DNA of 29,370 nt from CAYTGG01 sp964581415 (GCA_964581415.1 CAZOOJ010000003.1:1-29370); one strand, 5' to 3'; counted from the stretch's first letter, positions 1 to 6,986 are shown. Notes: generated from the sequence alone by a model not told the origin. Numbers and translations are program-made.

Positions 1-21
1 AAAGAAATTAACTATTTGTTA

Positions 22-312
22 TTATTCGTCCCTAATAATTTTAATTAAATTTTTCTTAATAATAAACTCCTTATCCTTTTTAGAAACTTCTTTTGGTAAG
101 TTAATTTTTGGAGCTATTTCTTTACACAGAGAGAGTATATGGGGATTGAAATAAAGATTTTCTTCTGGATTAGTATCTAACCACCCTCTTTCACTTCCTA
201 TCTTAGTTTTAGATAAAACTAACTCAATTACCCTGTTGTCTTCCTTTTTAAGTTTATTATAAAAGAAGCTTTCTACCTCTTCTAAAATCTTTTGTTGTTC
301 TTCATCTTCCAT
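22..312 (-). CDS. Hypothetical acidic/lysine-rich protein of the element (96 aa)
   Basis: I do not recognise this protein. It is 96 aa, highly charged, predicted mainly helical, with no membrane segment, signal peptide or cysteine cluster. The N-terminal third (MEDEEQQKILEEVESFFYNK) is amphipathic and may be coiled-coil-like. It is the last leftward gene visible and is separated from the terminase-like gene by about 260 bp containing an 18-bp direct repeat. A GGAG lies roughly 14-18 nt upstream of the ATG, rather far for a standard SD. It shares strand with the element's early operon, so it is probably an element gene. Function unknown. Confidence 0.6.
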   Translation of the reverse strand: MEDEEQQKILEEVESFFYNKLKKEDNRVIELVLSKTKIGSERGWLDTNPEENLYFNPHILSLCKEIAPKINLPKEVSKKDKEFIIKKNLIKIIRDE

Positions 313-352
313 TTTTATATGAATTCTCCGATATTTTTTTGAAAATATTTTG

Positions 353-370
353 AAAAGTGTTGAATTTTGT
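353..370. repeat. 18-bp direct repeat, copy 1
   Basis: The sequence AAAAGTGTTGAATTTTGT occurs exactly here and again at 553-570, with start points exactly 200 bp apart. This copy lies 41 bp upstream of the start of the leftward gene at 22-312. The roughly 260-bp spacer 313-574 holds no convincing gene. It could contain a regulatory site, replication iteron or recombination site; the sequence does not decide. Confidence 0.8.
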
Positions 371-552
371 CACTTTTTTGTATAATTTGTATAGTTTTTT
401 GGTTTCTAAGGAGATTTATTTTACTTTTTTGAACTTTCTCAAACATTAAATAACTTATAAAATAATTTTAAATCATTTTAATTACTAATGTTTTACTCAA
501 ACCTTTCTAAAATCTTTCAGGTCACAGAAGAAAAACCTAACAATAAATCTAA

Positions 553-570
553 AAAAGTGTTGAATTTTGT
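553..570. repeat. 18-bp direct repeat, copy 2
   Basis: This is the second exact copy of the 18-mer at 353-370. It sits 4 bp beyond the stop codon of the leftward terminase-like gene (575-820), so the two copies lie near the edges of the non-coding gap. In a very AT-rich sequence short repeats are common, but an exact 18-mer including GTGTTG is unlikely by chance in 200 bp. Confidence 0.8.
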
Positions 571-574
571 GTAG

Positions 575-820
575 TTATCCAAATAAAAAACCTCTCTGAG
601 CAGTTTTTATTTTGTCTTTAATAATCGCATCTGTCCAGTCTTTTATGTAGTCTTCTCGTTTTTCTTTCCATTTATATTTTTTTGCCCACCGATGAATTGT
701 CATAGGACTTACTTTAAGTTGTTTTGCTATTTGTTTCTGGGTTTTTCTATCTAAAAACAATTCAAATGCAATTCTTATTTCTGATGGTGGAATTGGGTTT
801 TTTCTCCTGCCTCGCTTCAC
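575..820 (-). CDS. Small HTH protein resembling the N-terminus of phage terminase small subunit
   Basis: This 81-aa basic protein has a helix-turn-helix at about residues 25-50 (QKQIAKQLKVSPMTIHRWAKKY) followed by WKEKREDYIKDW, the usual order at the N-terminus of small terminase subunits, which recognise viral DNA for packaging. The start is GTG at 820: an SD GGAGGT at 827-832 lies 6 nt upstream, and the GTGA overlaps the stop of the preceding 55-aa ORF, indicating coupled translation. It is shorter than most TerS proteins and lacks an oligomerisation domain, so it could instead be a generic HTH regulator or a truncated TerS. A large terminase, if present, would lie beyond the left edge. Confidence 0.7.
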   Translation of the reverse strand: MKRGRRKNPIPPSEIRIAFELFLDRKTQKQIAKQLKVSPMTIHRWAKKYKWKEKREDYIKDWTDAIIKDKIKTAQRGFLFG

Positions 821-984
821 TTTTTTACCTCCCGCGATTTAATTGATTTTAAATAAGAGCAAAGTTTAATCCCAATTTCAACATATTTTGATTCAATGCC
901 CTGTTGTACTATCTCCTCTTTTGTCATACCATCAAAATTTAATAATGCAGATTCAAGTATTGCACAGAATGTTTGTTTATTCAT
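817..984 (-). CDS. Small hypothetical protein in overlapping operon (55 aa)
   Basis: This is an uninterrupted 55-codon frame, beginning MNKQTFCAILESALLNFDGM and ending KSIKSREVKK. Its ATG overlaps the stop of the primase-helicase gene (ATGAATAA, 977-984) and its own TGA overlaps the GTG start of the next gene (GTGA, 817-820). Fitting exactly between two genes with coupling overlaps on both sides argues that it is real. The protein looks helical and soluble, with no recognised domain. The C-terminal codons also encode the SD of the downstream terminase-like gene. Function unknown. Confidence 0.65.
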   Translation of the reverse strand: MNKQTFCAILESALLNFDGMTKEEIVQQGIESKYVEIGIKLCSYLKSIKSREVKK

Positions 985-3037
985 CTTTTGATTTCTCTAA
1001 GTTTAATTCTGAAAAGTCTATATCTGAAATGTTTATTTCCTTTTCTGAGGTAATACCACAAATAGCACCTAATGACACATTTTTTTCCTTTTTTTGTGTT
1101 GTTGTGTGTTGTTTGTGTTGTTGTGTGTTGTTTGTGTCCTTATGTGGTGTTGTATTAAAGTAAAGGTCTATTATATTTTTAACAGATTTTTTAGATAATA
1201 AATATTTTTTAGTTCCGCCCGCTCTTCTATTATCAGTAAATTTATATGACTTTAAAATTTTCCCTATTTTATGAGGGGGGGATTTAAGATAATTAAAAAG
1301 TTCAGCAATATCGGAGTATGCCCCAAGTTCTTTAGGAGTGTAATATCTTTCATTCTCTGTTACACATTCAAGCAAAATTCTAAAGAAATCTTCAGTATTA
1401 TCATTTGTTTCAATAGACAATTCCTTATAAGAATTTACATATTTCATAAGATTTTCTTCTACTTTTACTTCTTCGCCTTCAGAATTATCTATAAATTTAG
1501 CAATTGAAAATAAGGGGAGCCAATTATCCTCATCTCTATTTGAAAGATCAATTTCAAGATTTTCATACATCTCCTTTATTTCAGAATAATTCTCTAAAAT
1601 AAGAATGTATAATTTCTCTCTAAGGGGGATGAAATTTTGTTTATCTTTTTCTCTTGTTGGTTTCCTTTTTCCTTTTTCCGAATCTGTTTTAAGCCAACTA
1701 AAAGGGATATATCTGCTTAAAGATGTTGGATTAATTCCAGAAATGTTACAAGAAATTTTAGGAGAAAATATTGGAAATTTTTTTGCTACCCATTTATCTT
1801 TTATTTTTTCATTTCTTATTACATAAGCATCTCTTGAAGCAGAAGCATTGAGTAATTGATTTACTAGTTGTTGCGTTTCAGAAGATTGAGTTCCTTTTGC
1901 CTGTTCAAACTCATCTATTAAAAAAGTTCCTCTATTTCCTTCAAGAGTTCTAAATATTTGTGCAGGAGTTACTCCCGAAGAAGCCCCCAAATCAAAACCT
2001 CTGAAACTTAAATACATAACAATCGTAGCCCCTTTTGTTTTTCCGCTTTGTGAAGGTGCATTAAAAAGAATGTGCGGAAACCAATAAAATAAAGGATAAC
2101 AATATGTTGCAATAATCCAGCAAGTTAGAACATCTGCTATTTCATTTTTTCCAGAAAAATCCATATAATAAAGTATCTTATCTCTTATTGCTTTATAAGT
2201 TTCTTTAGGATTAATTAACTCGGTTTTTGATTTTTTTGTGTAATATTTTTTAATAGTTTCTTTTGAAATTATCGGGGCAATATCTCCAATGTTTCCCTTA
2301 TAATCAAATAATTTTTTTATTTGATTTTCTCCAATATTTCCTTCCTTTGTTTTAATTTCTGTGTTCCGATATATTTCTCCTGTGCTTGTCATTATTGCTT
2401 CTCTCCCTTTTATTTTAAATCCATAATACCATTTTCCATTAATCTCTCCTAAATCAAGGTATTGAACATCCAATTCTTTTTCATCAAGTAAATCAATAAT
2501 CTCTTTTTTTGTTTCAAATTCTTTTTTTAATTCAACTTCTTTCTTAATAGGAGAACAATCATTTATCCCAAAACTTTCTTCAATTAGTTCTTTATTTTTT
2601 CCTGTTTTCCAGTGAGGCACATTCTCCAAGGCAATCATACACCTTTCAATTGCTTTTTGCTCATCACAACCATATCTTTGAATAATCCCTCTTTTTTCAT
2701 CAGGAGAAAGTTTTCCATTAAACCATAAACGAATATGGTATCCCCTACTTCCTGTTTTATATGCAGAATAAAATTTAAATTCTTTTTTAACATCCTTTAA
2801 AACTTCAGAAAATCTTTCAGGTTCTTCAAGGTCTAAATCAATCTCATTTGGTAAGATTGTTCTGTTGTTAACCTTTGAAATAAATTTATCATCTGATTGG
2901 GTATCAAGATATTTCTTCCACTTGCTAAATTTTGGGTTTCCTTCTTTGTCCAAGTAAGCATAAGCAAGTTCAAGATTGCCTTTCTGTTTATCAAATTCGT
3001 AATGTAATTTATCAAGCCAGGATTTTTTATCTTCCAT
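977..3037 (-). CDS. Primase-helicase fusion (AEP-like primase domain + P-loop helicase)
   Basis: This is probably the element's replication protein (686 aa from the chosen start). The N-terminal part resembles archaeo-eukaryotic primase/PrimPol folds: an acidic D-x-D pair (NEIDLDLEE, D67 and D69), a Ser/Gly-rich strand with His (TGSRGYHI, H101) and HWKTGK at 142-147. After a linker, a P-loop NTPase follows with Walker A APSQSGKT at 327-334 and Walker B GTFLIDEFE at 370-378 (D375, E376), as in mobile-element helicases. I prefer ATG 3037 over the upstream in-frame ATG at 3103: GGGGGAG precedes it and it overlaps the stop of the Zn-finger-like ORF. The C-terminal tail is low complexity (His/Gln/Thr/Asn) because the DNA carries a 19-nt tandem repeat. 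The domain order supports a primase-helicase, but the AEP assignment is by motif only. Confidence 0.8.
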   Translation of the reverse strand: MEDKKSWLDKLHYEFDKQKGNLELAYAYLDKEGNPKFSKWKKYLDTQSDDKFISKVNNRTILPNEIDLDLEEPERFSEVLKDVKKEFKFYSAYKTGSRGYHIRLWFNGKLSPDEKRGIIQRYGCDEQKAIERCMIALENVPHWKTGKNKELIEESFGINDCSPIKKEVELKKEFETKKEIIDLLDEKELDVQYLDLGEINGKWYYGFKIKGREAIMTSTGEIYRNTEIKTKEGNIGENQIKKLFDYKGNIGDIAPIISKETIKKYYTKKSKTELINPKETYKAIRDKILYYMDFSGKNEIADVLTCWIIATYCYPLFYWFPHILFNAPSQSGKTKGATIVMYLSFRGFDLGASSGVTPAQIFRTLEGNRGTFLIDEFEQAKGTQSSETQQLVNQLLNASASRDAYVIRNEKIKDKWVAKKFPIFSPKISCNISGINPTSLSRYIPFSWLKTDSEKGKRKPTREKDKQNFIPLREKLYILILENYSEIKEMYENLEIDLSNRDEDNWLPLFSIAKFIDNSEGEEVKVEENLMKYVNSYKELSIETNDNTEDFFRILLECVTENERYYTPKELGAYSDIAELFNYLKSPPHKIGKILKSYKFTDNRRAGGTKKYLLSKKSVKNIIDLYFNTTPHKDTNNTQQHKQHTTTQKKEKNVSLGAICGITSEKEINISDIDFSELNLEKSKDE
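1093..1137. repeat. 19-nt tandem repeat (2.4 copies) inside primase-helicase gene
   Basis: The unit TTTGTGTTGTTGTGTGTTG occurs at 1093-1111 and 1112-1130, followed by a partial third copy (1131-1137). It lies in the 3' part of the primase-helicase gene and encodes its Asn/Thr/Gln/His-rich tail on the minus strand. Since 19 is not a multiple of three, gain or loss of one unit would shift the frame of the last roughly 50 residues. Confidence 0.85.
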
Positions 3038-3206
3038 TTTTTTCTTTCTCCCCCACTTTTTGTTGAATTTTTTTACATTCCTTACATAATTGTAATTTAT
3101 CATTTACAATTAATTTATCTCCACAATGTATTTCGTGGTTGAATAAATCATTTTTGTCCTTAAATTCTTCCTTAAATAGAAATTTTCCACACCCTTTTTT
3201 ATTCAT
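3027..3206 (-). CDS. Small Cys-rich, probable zinc-binding protein (59 aa)
   Basis: This 59-codon frame starts MNKKGCGKFLFKEEFK and contains HEIHCGDKL followed by LQLCKECKKI. Cys6, His28 and Cys28-29 region residues plus the C-x-x-C pair at 41 and 44 form a plausible zinc-binding set, as in small zinc-finger proteins of archaeal viruses and plasmids. Its ATG overlaps the stop of the upstream 60-aa ORF (ATGA, 3203-3206), and its stop falls inside the first codons of the primase-helicase (ATGGAAGATAA). A GGGGAAAG stretch upstream may serve as SD. Position in the operon suggests a DNA-binding or replication accessory role, but this is inference. Confidence 0.7.
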   Translation of the reverse strand: MNKKGCGKFLFKEEFKDKNDLFNHEIHCGDKLIVNDKLQLCKECKKIQQKVGEKEKNGR

Positions 3207-3385
3207 TTTCTTTCCCCTTCTATTTCTTCATAACTAACAATTGTGTTTAAATTGTAAGAATAAATAGCTCCAAATTTATCTTTAAAAGTTACAAAATTAT
3301 TTTTAAGAGAAATGATAAATGCAGAGTATGTGAGAAGTTTATTTCCTGCTTGAACCCGAATTAAATAATTTTTATCTGTTTCCAT
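3203..3385 (-). CDS. Small hypothetical protein, beta-rich (60 aa)
   Basis: The protein (METDKNYLIRVQAGNKLL...) alternates hydrophobic and charged residues and looks like a small beta-barrel or Sm/KOW-like fold: a predicted run of strands such as YSAFIISLKNNFVTFKDKFG and YSYNLNTIVSYEEIE. This pattern resembles small RNA- or DNA-binding barrels, but I cannot name a family. It overlaps the preceding 50-aa ORF by 14 bp at its start and the Zn-finger-like ORF by 4 bp at its end, consistent with one polycistronic early operon. Confidence 0.6.
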   Translation of the reverse strand: METDKNYLIRVQAGNKLLTYSAFIISLKNNFVTFKDKFGAIYSYNLNTIVSYEEIEGERK

Positions 3386-3524
3386 TATTCTGTTCTGTTA
3401 GTTTTTTTAATTTTTTTAGTGAGTCATAATCTTCTGTATCCAAGAATTCTTGGTGCAATTCTCTGAAAGCCTTCTTTTTAGCCTCTAATCTCAATTCAAG
3501 TAAAAAATTATTCTGATTTTCCAT
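3372..3524 (-). CDS. Small hypothetical charged helical protein (50 aa)
   Basis: This 50-codon frame (MENQNNFLLELRLEAKKKAF...) is preceded by TTAGGAG with the ATG 8 nt after GGAG, a good SD. The protein is a charged, mainly helical chain without recognised motifs. Its 3' end overlaps the start of the following gene by 14 bp. The SD and the position between the RHH gene and the beta-rich ORF support it. Function unknown. Confidence 0.6.
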   Translation of the reverse strand: MENQNNFLLELRLEAKKKAFRELHQEFLDTEDYDSLKKLKKLTEQNNGNR

Positions 3525-3571
3525 TTTTGTTTTCTCCTAAAATTTTCTTATGTATGTCTTGAATAATCTTA

Positions 3572-3712
3572 TTATTGCACATCTTCTTGACTCTCTAAAT
3601 ATTTTTTTAATAAAATTGAAATAAGAGAACTGACTTTTCTTCCAGACTTTTTACAATGTTCCTCTAACTTTCTATCTATATTTTCTTCAATTGAAATGCT
3701 TCTAATAATCAT
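3572..3712 (-). CDS. Ribbon-helix-helix (CopG/Arc-like) DNA-binding protein (46 aa)
   Basis: The 46-aa product has the classic ribbon-helix-helix layout: a short strand IIRSISIEENID, helix RKLEEHCKKSG, a turn (GRKVSSL) and a second helix SLISILLKKYLES. Such proteins bind operators as dimers through the N-terminal ribbon and often control plasmid copy number or phage lysogeny. It is the first gene of the leftward operon, with a TATA-like stretch (TTATTTTAATA) about 25-30 nt upstream of its ATG, and it is divergent from the winged-helix gene at 3760. It probably autoregulates this shared region; the operator is not proven. Confidence 0.78.
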   Translation of the reverse strand: MIIRSISIEENIDRKLEEHCKKSGRKVSSLISILLKKYLESQEDVQ

Positions 3713-3765
3713 ATTAAGATTATAGAAAACTATTAAAATAAAGATTACTAACCCAAATTATGGGT
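3713..3765. promoter_or_regulatory. Divergent promoter/operator region between RHH and winged-helix genes
   Basis: The 47-bp gap between two divergent regulator genes must hold both promoters. It contains an AAGATTA direct repeat (3716-3722 and 3741-3747, 25 bp apart) and an ACCCA/TGGGT inverted repeat (3751-3755, 3761-3765) that overlaps the start codon at 3760. AT-rich TATA-like stretches point both ways. This is a plausible lysis/lysogeny- or copy-control-type switch bound by the RHH and/or winged-helix protein. Confidence 0.5.
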
Positions 3766-4695
3766 AAGGGAAAAAAACAAAAAGGGGTTTTTAAAACAAA
3801 AGAAATAATAAGCCCTAAGCAAGCAGGAATTTACCTTAGTCTATTATACGGCTGGAGAACAAGCCAAAAACTTACAGAAATATATGAAGAAGAAAGAAAT
3901 TCTAATGGCAAGAAAAAAACAAATTCCACCATTACAAGATATATAAATTATTTCAAAGAGAAAGGCTGGATTTATGAAAAAAAGGGAAGGATAAAATTCA
4001 AAACAAAGAAAGGAATGGCTTATAGAAATATTTTTTATTATAGGGCTAATATCAAAGCCTTTTTGGACTATCTTTTAATAAAATCTGAAAGAAAGTATGA
4101 GAAACTTAAATTAAAACACATTCAATCAATTTTACATCTTTTCTTTGAATTTGACGGGATTATAAATAATATCCTCCATAATTCTATTCCTGAATTAGAA
4201 AAAGATATGGAATTAAATAAATCTCCAGAATATGAAAAAAATTGGGAGATAAATTTTAGTGAGGCTGTTGAGGGTTTTAAGAGATGTATTGACAATAATT
4301 TAATTTTCTATATGGTTTATTTTGGGAAATTTTTTGACATACCTGAGGAAATTATTGAAACCGAGAAATTATTAATTAAAAAGTATTTCTCTAAAACTAA
4401 ATTAAAAGTAAAAGAATATTTGAGCAAGACAGATAATAGTTTATTTGAAGAAAGAGTAGAAGTTATAAATCAATTTGAGGAAGATTTTGAGAAATTTAAG
4501 GAATCTGGAGAATACTATGATTTTAGTTCTGCCAATAACATCGTGAATTTTATTAATATAAATTCAAGGCGAAAGGGGATTGAGTATGAAACGAAAATTA
4601 GGTTGTTTGTTGGGTGTTTACACAATCCAAAGACTTTTGTAGAATTAAAAGATATGTTTTTAGGAGATACGGCAAAGAGGTTACTTGAGGGTTAA
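3760..4695 (+). CDS. Winged-helix DNA-binding protein of the element (311 aa)
   Basis: The N-terminal roughly 70 residues look like a winged helix-turn-helix: KQAGIYLSLLYGWRTSQKLTEIY, then NSTITRYINYFKEKGWIYEK (recognition-helix-like) and a basic wing KGRIKFKTKKGMAYR. The remaining roughly 230 residues are helical and charged and match no family I know. The gene is the only rightward one in the element, divergent from the RHH-led operon and convergent with the integrase. That layout fits a repressor or master regulator, and MarR/PadR-like winged helices have this shape. Start at 3760 is the first ATG; no SD is seen and an inverted repeat overlaps the start codon. Confidence 0.65.
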   Translation: MGKGKKQKGVFKTKEIISPKQAGIYLSLLYGWRTSQKLTEIYEEERNSNGKKKTNSTITRYINYFKEKGWIYEKKGRIKFKTKKGMAYRNIFYYRANIKAFLDYLLIKSERKYEKLKLKHIQSILHLFFEFDGIINNILHNSIPELEKDMELNKSPEYEKNWEINFSEAVEGFKRCIDNNLIFYMVYFGKFFDIPEEIIETEKLLIKKYFSKTKLKVKEYLSKTDNSLFEERVEVINQFEEDFEKFKESGEYYDFSSANNIVNFININSRRKGIEYETKIRLFVGCLHNPKTFVELKDMFLGDTAKRLLEG

Positions 4696-4731
4696 AACCT
4701 AAAGCCTTGAAAACTAATCAAGAAAGAGGTA

Positions 4732-6117
4732 TTAGCCCTTAATCTCTTTTCTCATCTCTGCTTTTATTTCTTCTTTTAATTCATTCATTAATTTTTCTTT
4801 TAAAGCAGGGTCTTTCATCATAGTCTTAGCCATAGTGTTTTGAGTTGATTGTATTTCCTTTAATGCCCCTATATCTAAAATTTGTCCGCACTTGGAACAG
4901 AATTTATTATTAGCATCATTAACTTCTCTACATTGTGGGCATTCTTTTGGTCTTAATTTTTCTTCTTCTTCTTCTCGTTTCTTTTTTTCCTCTTGGATTT
5001 GTTTACTTGATTTTAAATTATTTTCTGTTAAAATTTTATTGTCTAAATCGTTTTTATTAAAATGTAAATAGGTCTCTGGCATTGTTGAGGATTTAGACCA
5101 TCCCGCAAATAATCTTAGCTCCATTTCTCTAAATCCGCCTTTTGCCAATTCTGTTAATCTTGTATGCCTAAAAGAGTGAGGATGTATTTTCTCTTTAATT
5201 CCTGCTCTTTTACTTGTTTTTTCAATAATCTTATATGCCCCCTGAGCAGTTACCGGTTTTCCATAATAAGAACCAAGACAGATAAACAGATTTTTTTCCT
5301 TATCTTCTTTAAATGGGTGAGTATTAATTAATTGTTTAAGCACAGGAATAGAGTCTGTTAATCTTATTTCTCTATCCTCTTTAGATTTTCCCCCATCTTT
5401 TCCCCCTCTAACAATAATCCTTGCCCCATATTCATCCCATTTTAAATCTTTTATTTTAAGTGCAGTTAATTCAGAAATTCTTAAGGCTCCATCGTAAAGA
5501 ACCATAATCATTGCCTTGTCTCTTAAATATAGAGTGTTATCACATAATTTTTTGATTGTATCTTTTTTAATCATTTCATAATCTTCGTGATTTTTCTTTA
5601 CACTTGTTGTTTTAATCCAATCTACAACTTCGGGATATTCTTCTTTTTTAGGGTTACATTTATAAAGCCATTGAAAAAAAACTTTAATAAAAATTTTATA
5701 ATGTTCTATTGTAGATTGACTTAGTCCCTTTTTTCCTGTTCTGGAATTGGGTTTTGTTTTGCAATGAACAATGAATGACTCAACATCTTTTTTAGTTACT
5801 TTTTTCATATCTTTTCCAGCAATTACTTGGATTTTTTTTGTTTTATACCGAGCCATTAATGGAGGGTTTCTTTTCTCTTTAGATAAGAAATCATTAAAAT
5901 ACCTTAGGGCTTTTAGATTAGCTTCAATACTTCTAATTTTTAAATCTTTTACAACCATATAATTATAATACTCTTTGAAATATTTTTTGTTATTTCCTCC
6001 AACTTGATTTAAAACTAAATCAATACTTTTTTGAAAAGAGGCATTAGCAATTTCTAAGGAGTCTTTATTAGCGTCGCTGTTTAGGGTTTTATAGACCCTT
6101 CCTTTTCTTTTTTTCAT
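4732..6117 (-). CDS. Tyrosine recombinase/integrase (XerC/D type) with C-terminal zinc ribbon
   Basis: Site-specific recombinase of 461 aa that would integrate or excise the element. An N-terminal SAM-like DNA-binding domain (about 30-160) precedes the catalytic domain with Arg213 (GALRISEL), a strand Lys near 240 (VRGGK), HSFRH with H314 and R317, Trp340 in the FAGW position, and nucleophile Tyr350 (PETYLHF). A zinc ribbon follows (C393-x2-C396 ... C407-x2-C410) with a coiled, charged tail to 461, an arrangement common in archaeal Xer-like integrases. The catalytic set is complete, so it is probably active. A TTTTAAAA box about 28 nt upstream suggests a nearly leaderless transcript starting inside the right element end. 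It is the outermost element gene, next to the disrupted permease. Confidence 0.93.
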   Translation of the reverse strand: MKKRKGRVYKTLNSDANKDSLEIANASFQKSIDLVLNQVGGNNKKYFKEYYNYMVVKDLKIRSIEANLKALRYFNDFLSKEKRNPPLMARYKTKKIQVIAGKDMKKVTKKDVESFIVHCKTKPNSRTGKKGLSQSTIEHYKIFIKVFFQWLYKCNPKKEEYPEVVDWIKTTSVKKNHEDYEMIKKDTIKKLCDNTLYLRDKAMIMVLYDGALRISELTALKIKDLKWDEYGARIIVRGGKDGGKSKEDREIRLTDSIPVLKQLINTHPFKEDKEKNLFICLGSYYGKPVTAQGAYKIIEKTSKRAGIKEKIHPHSFRHTRLTELAKGGFREMELRLFAGWSKSSTMPETYLHFNKNDLDNKILTENNLKSSKQIQEEKKKREEEEEKLRPKECPQCREVNDANNKFCSKCGQILDIGALKEIQSTQNTMAKTMMKDPALKEKLMNELKEEIKAEMRKEIKG

Positions 6118-6168
6118 ATAAATACATAGATTTTAACCTTTTTAAAACTTACTACTTAATATAAACCC

Positions 6169-6981
6169 TTATATTATTAATAAAGTGTTTGTTGCTCCAA
6201 GCAAAATTAGAAAACTCTTTCTGTTTGTTTTTGATATAAGATTTCCAATTATTGCTGCTTGTCCTGAACCTAAACCAGGAAGAAAGCTACATAAAGGGGC
6301 TGCTATAGAAGCTCCTAACAACGGTTTTATCATTCTAGTTTTTACTTTAGAAATTTTTTGTTTAGGAATTTTTATTTTATTCTTTATGCTTAAAACTAAC
6401 ATAGAACTTCCAAAAAGTCCTGTCAGCAAAGGCAGTAAAGGTTGATTTATAATCTCTGTTTCAAGATTTAATACACAAAAACCTAAAAATCCTGTTAAAA
6501 GAAAAACAAGAAGTGCATTGAGTCTCTTTTTTTCCAAACTTATTAGAATTATTGAGACAACAATCAATAAAAAAGGAGTAATCTCTTTTATAAAATCATA
6601 AATTTTTGAGACTATTATAATAAAAGGAATAAAATAAACAAGCAAGATAATCAAAGCAGCTAAACTTCCATAAGCTGTTAGAATTACTGCTTCATAACCC
6701 TTTCCTTTTTTTAATAACTCATGTCCAGGAAGAACACTTAATTCTGTATCAGTGTCTGGACAACCTAAAAATACTGAAGGAATAAAATCAATAAAAGTAT
6801 GTGTTATTGCTAAAGAGACAATAAAAATCACAAGATAAATCGGATTTATTGAAAGAAATAAAGAAGAGGATAATGAAATCAAAAATACTCCAATAAGATT
6901 TACATGAATTCCAGGAATGAGGCCTGTGAAAATACCAAAAAGAATTCCCATAAAAAAGAAAATTAATAATTGAAGCAACAT
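6169..6981 (-). CDS. TctA/DUF112-family membrane permease, apparently 3'-truncated by the element
   Basis: A polytopic membrane protein matching the archaeal TctA-like (DUF112, tripartite tricarboxylate transporter permease) family: N-terminal GIFTGLIPGIHVNLIG, a conserved-looking loop GCPDTDTELSVLPGHEL, and PGLGSGQAAIIGN near the end. The frame ends with GATNTLLII at 270 aa. Family members I know of continue after this region with further helices, so the C-terminal part seems missing. The stop codon lies about 50 bp from the integrase start, so the natural reading is that recombination replaced the 3' end. The start ATG 6981 faces the tyrS promoter region. The truncated product is probably non-functional, unless this lineage has a naturally short form. 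Confidence 0.8.
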   Translation of the reverse strand: MLLQLLIFFFMGILFGIFTGLIPGIHVNLIGVFLISLSSSLFLSINPIYLVIFIVSLAITHTFIDFIPSVFLGCPDTDTELSVLPGHELLKKGKGYEAVILTAYGSLAALIILLVYFIPFIIIVSKIYDFIKEITPFLLIVVSIILISLEKKRLNALLVFLLTGFLGFCVLNLETEIINQPLLPLLTGLFGSSMLVLSIKNKIKIPKQKISKVKTRMIKPLLGASIAAPLCSFLPGLGSGQAAIIGNLISKTNRKSFLILLGATNTLLII

Positions 6982-6986
6982 GATTA

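Larger units (their letters stand above)
1..6185. mobile_element. Right-hand part of an integrated element/provirus (incomplete)
   Basis: This segment carries a tyrosine recombinase at its right edge, a primase-helicase fusion, two DNA-binding regulators, a small-terminase-like HTH protein and several tiny overlapping ORFs, a gene mix typical of integrative plasmids or proviruses. The right boundary lies between the integrase start (6117) and about 6185, where the neighbouring permease gene loses its 3' end. The left end is not in the window: I found neither the missing permease fragment nor an att repeat near position 1. Style differs from the chromosome to the right. Several element genes have strong SD sequences (GGAGGT before 820, GGGGGAG before 3037, GGAG before 3524) and there are short G/C runs such as at about 1273-1280. 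A terminase-like gene suggests a tailed-virus-like element, but no capsid or portal gene is visible, so an integrative plasmid remains possible. Confidence 0.75.

Noticed and set aside
315..446. A 43-aa leftward frame (MFEKVQKSKI...) ending just before the 96-aa gene and spanning one copy of the 18-bp repeat.
   Set aside because: Low-complexity Lys/Gln/Ile composition typical of AT-rich non-coding DNA; no SD. The match to the next gene's start may be accidental.
888..1163. A rightward 91-aa frame rich in Cys/Val/Phe.
   Set aside because: It is the antisense reading of the primase-helicase tail and its GTTGTGT repeats; the minus-strand genes explain the region better.
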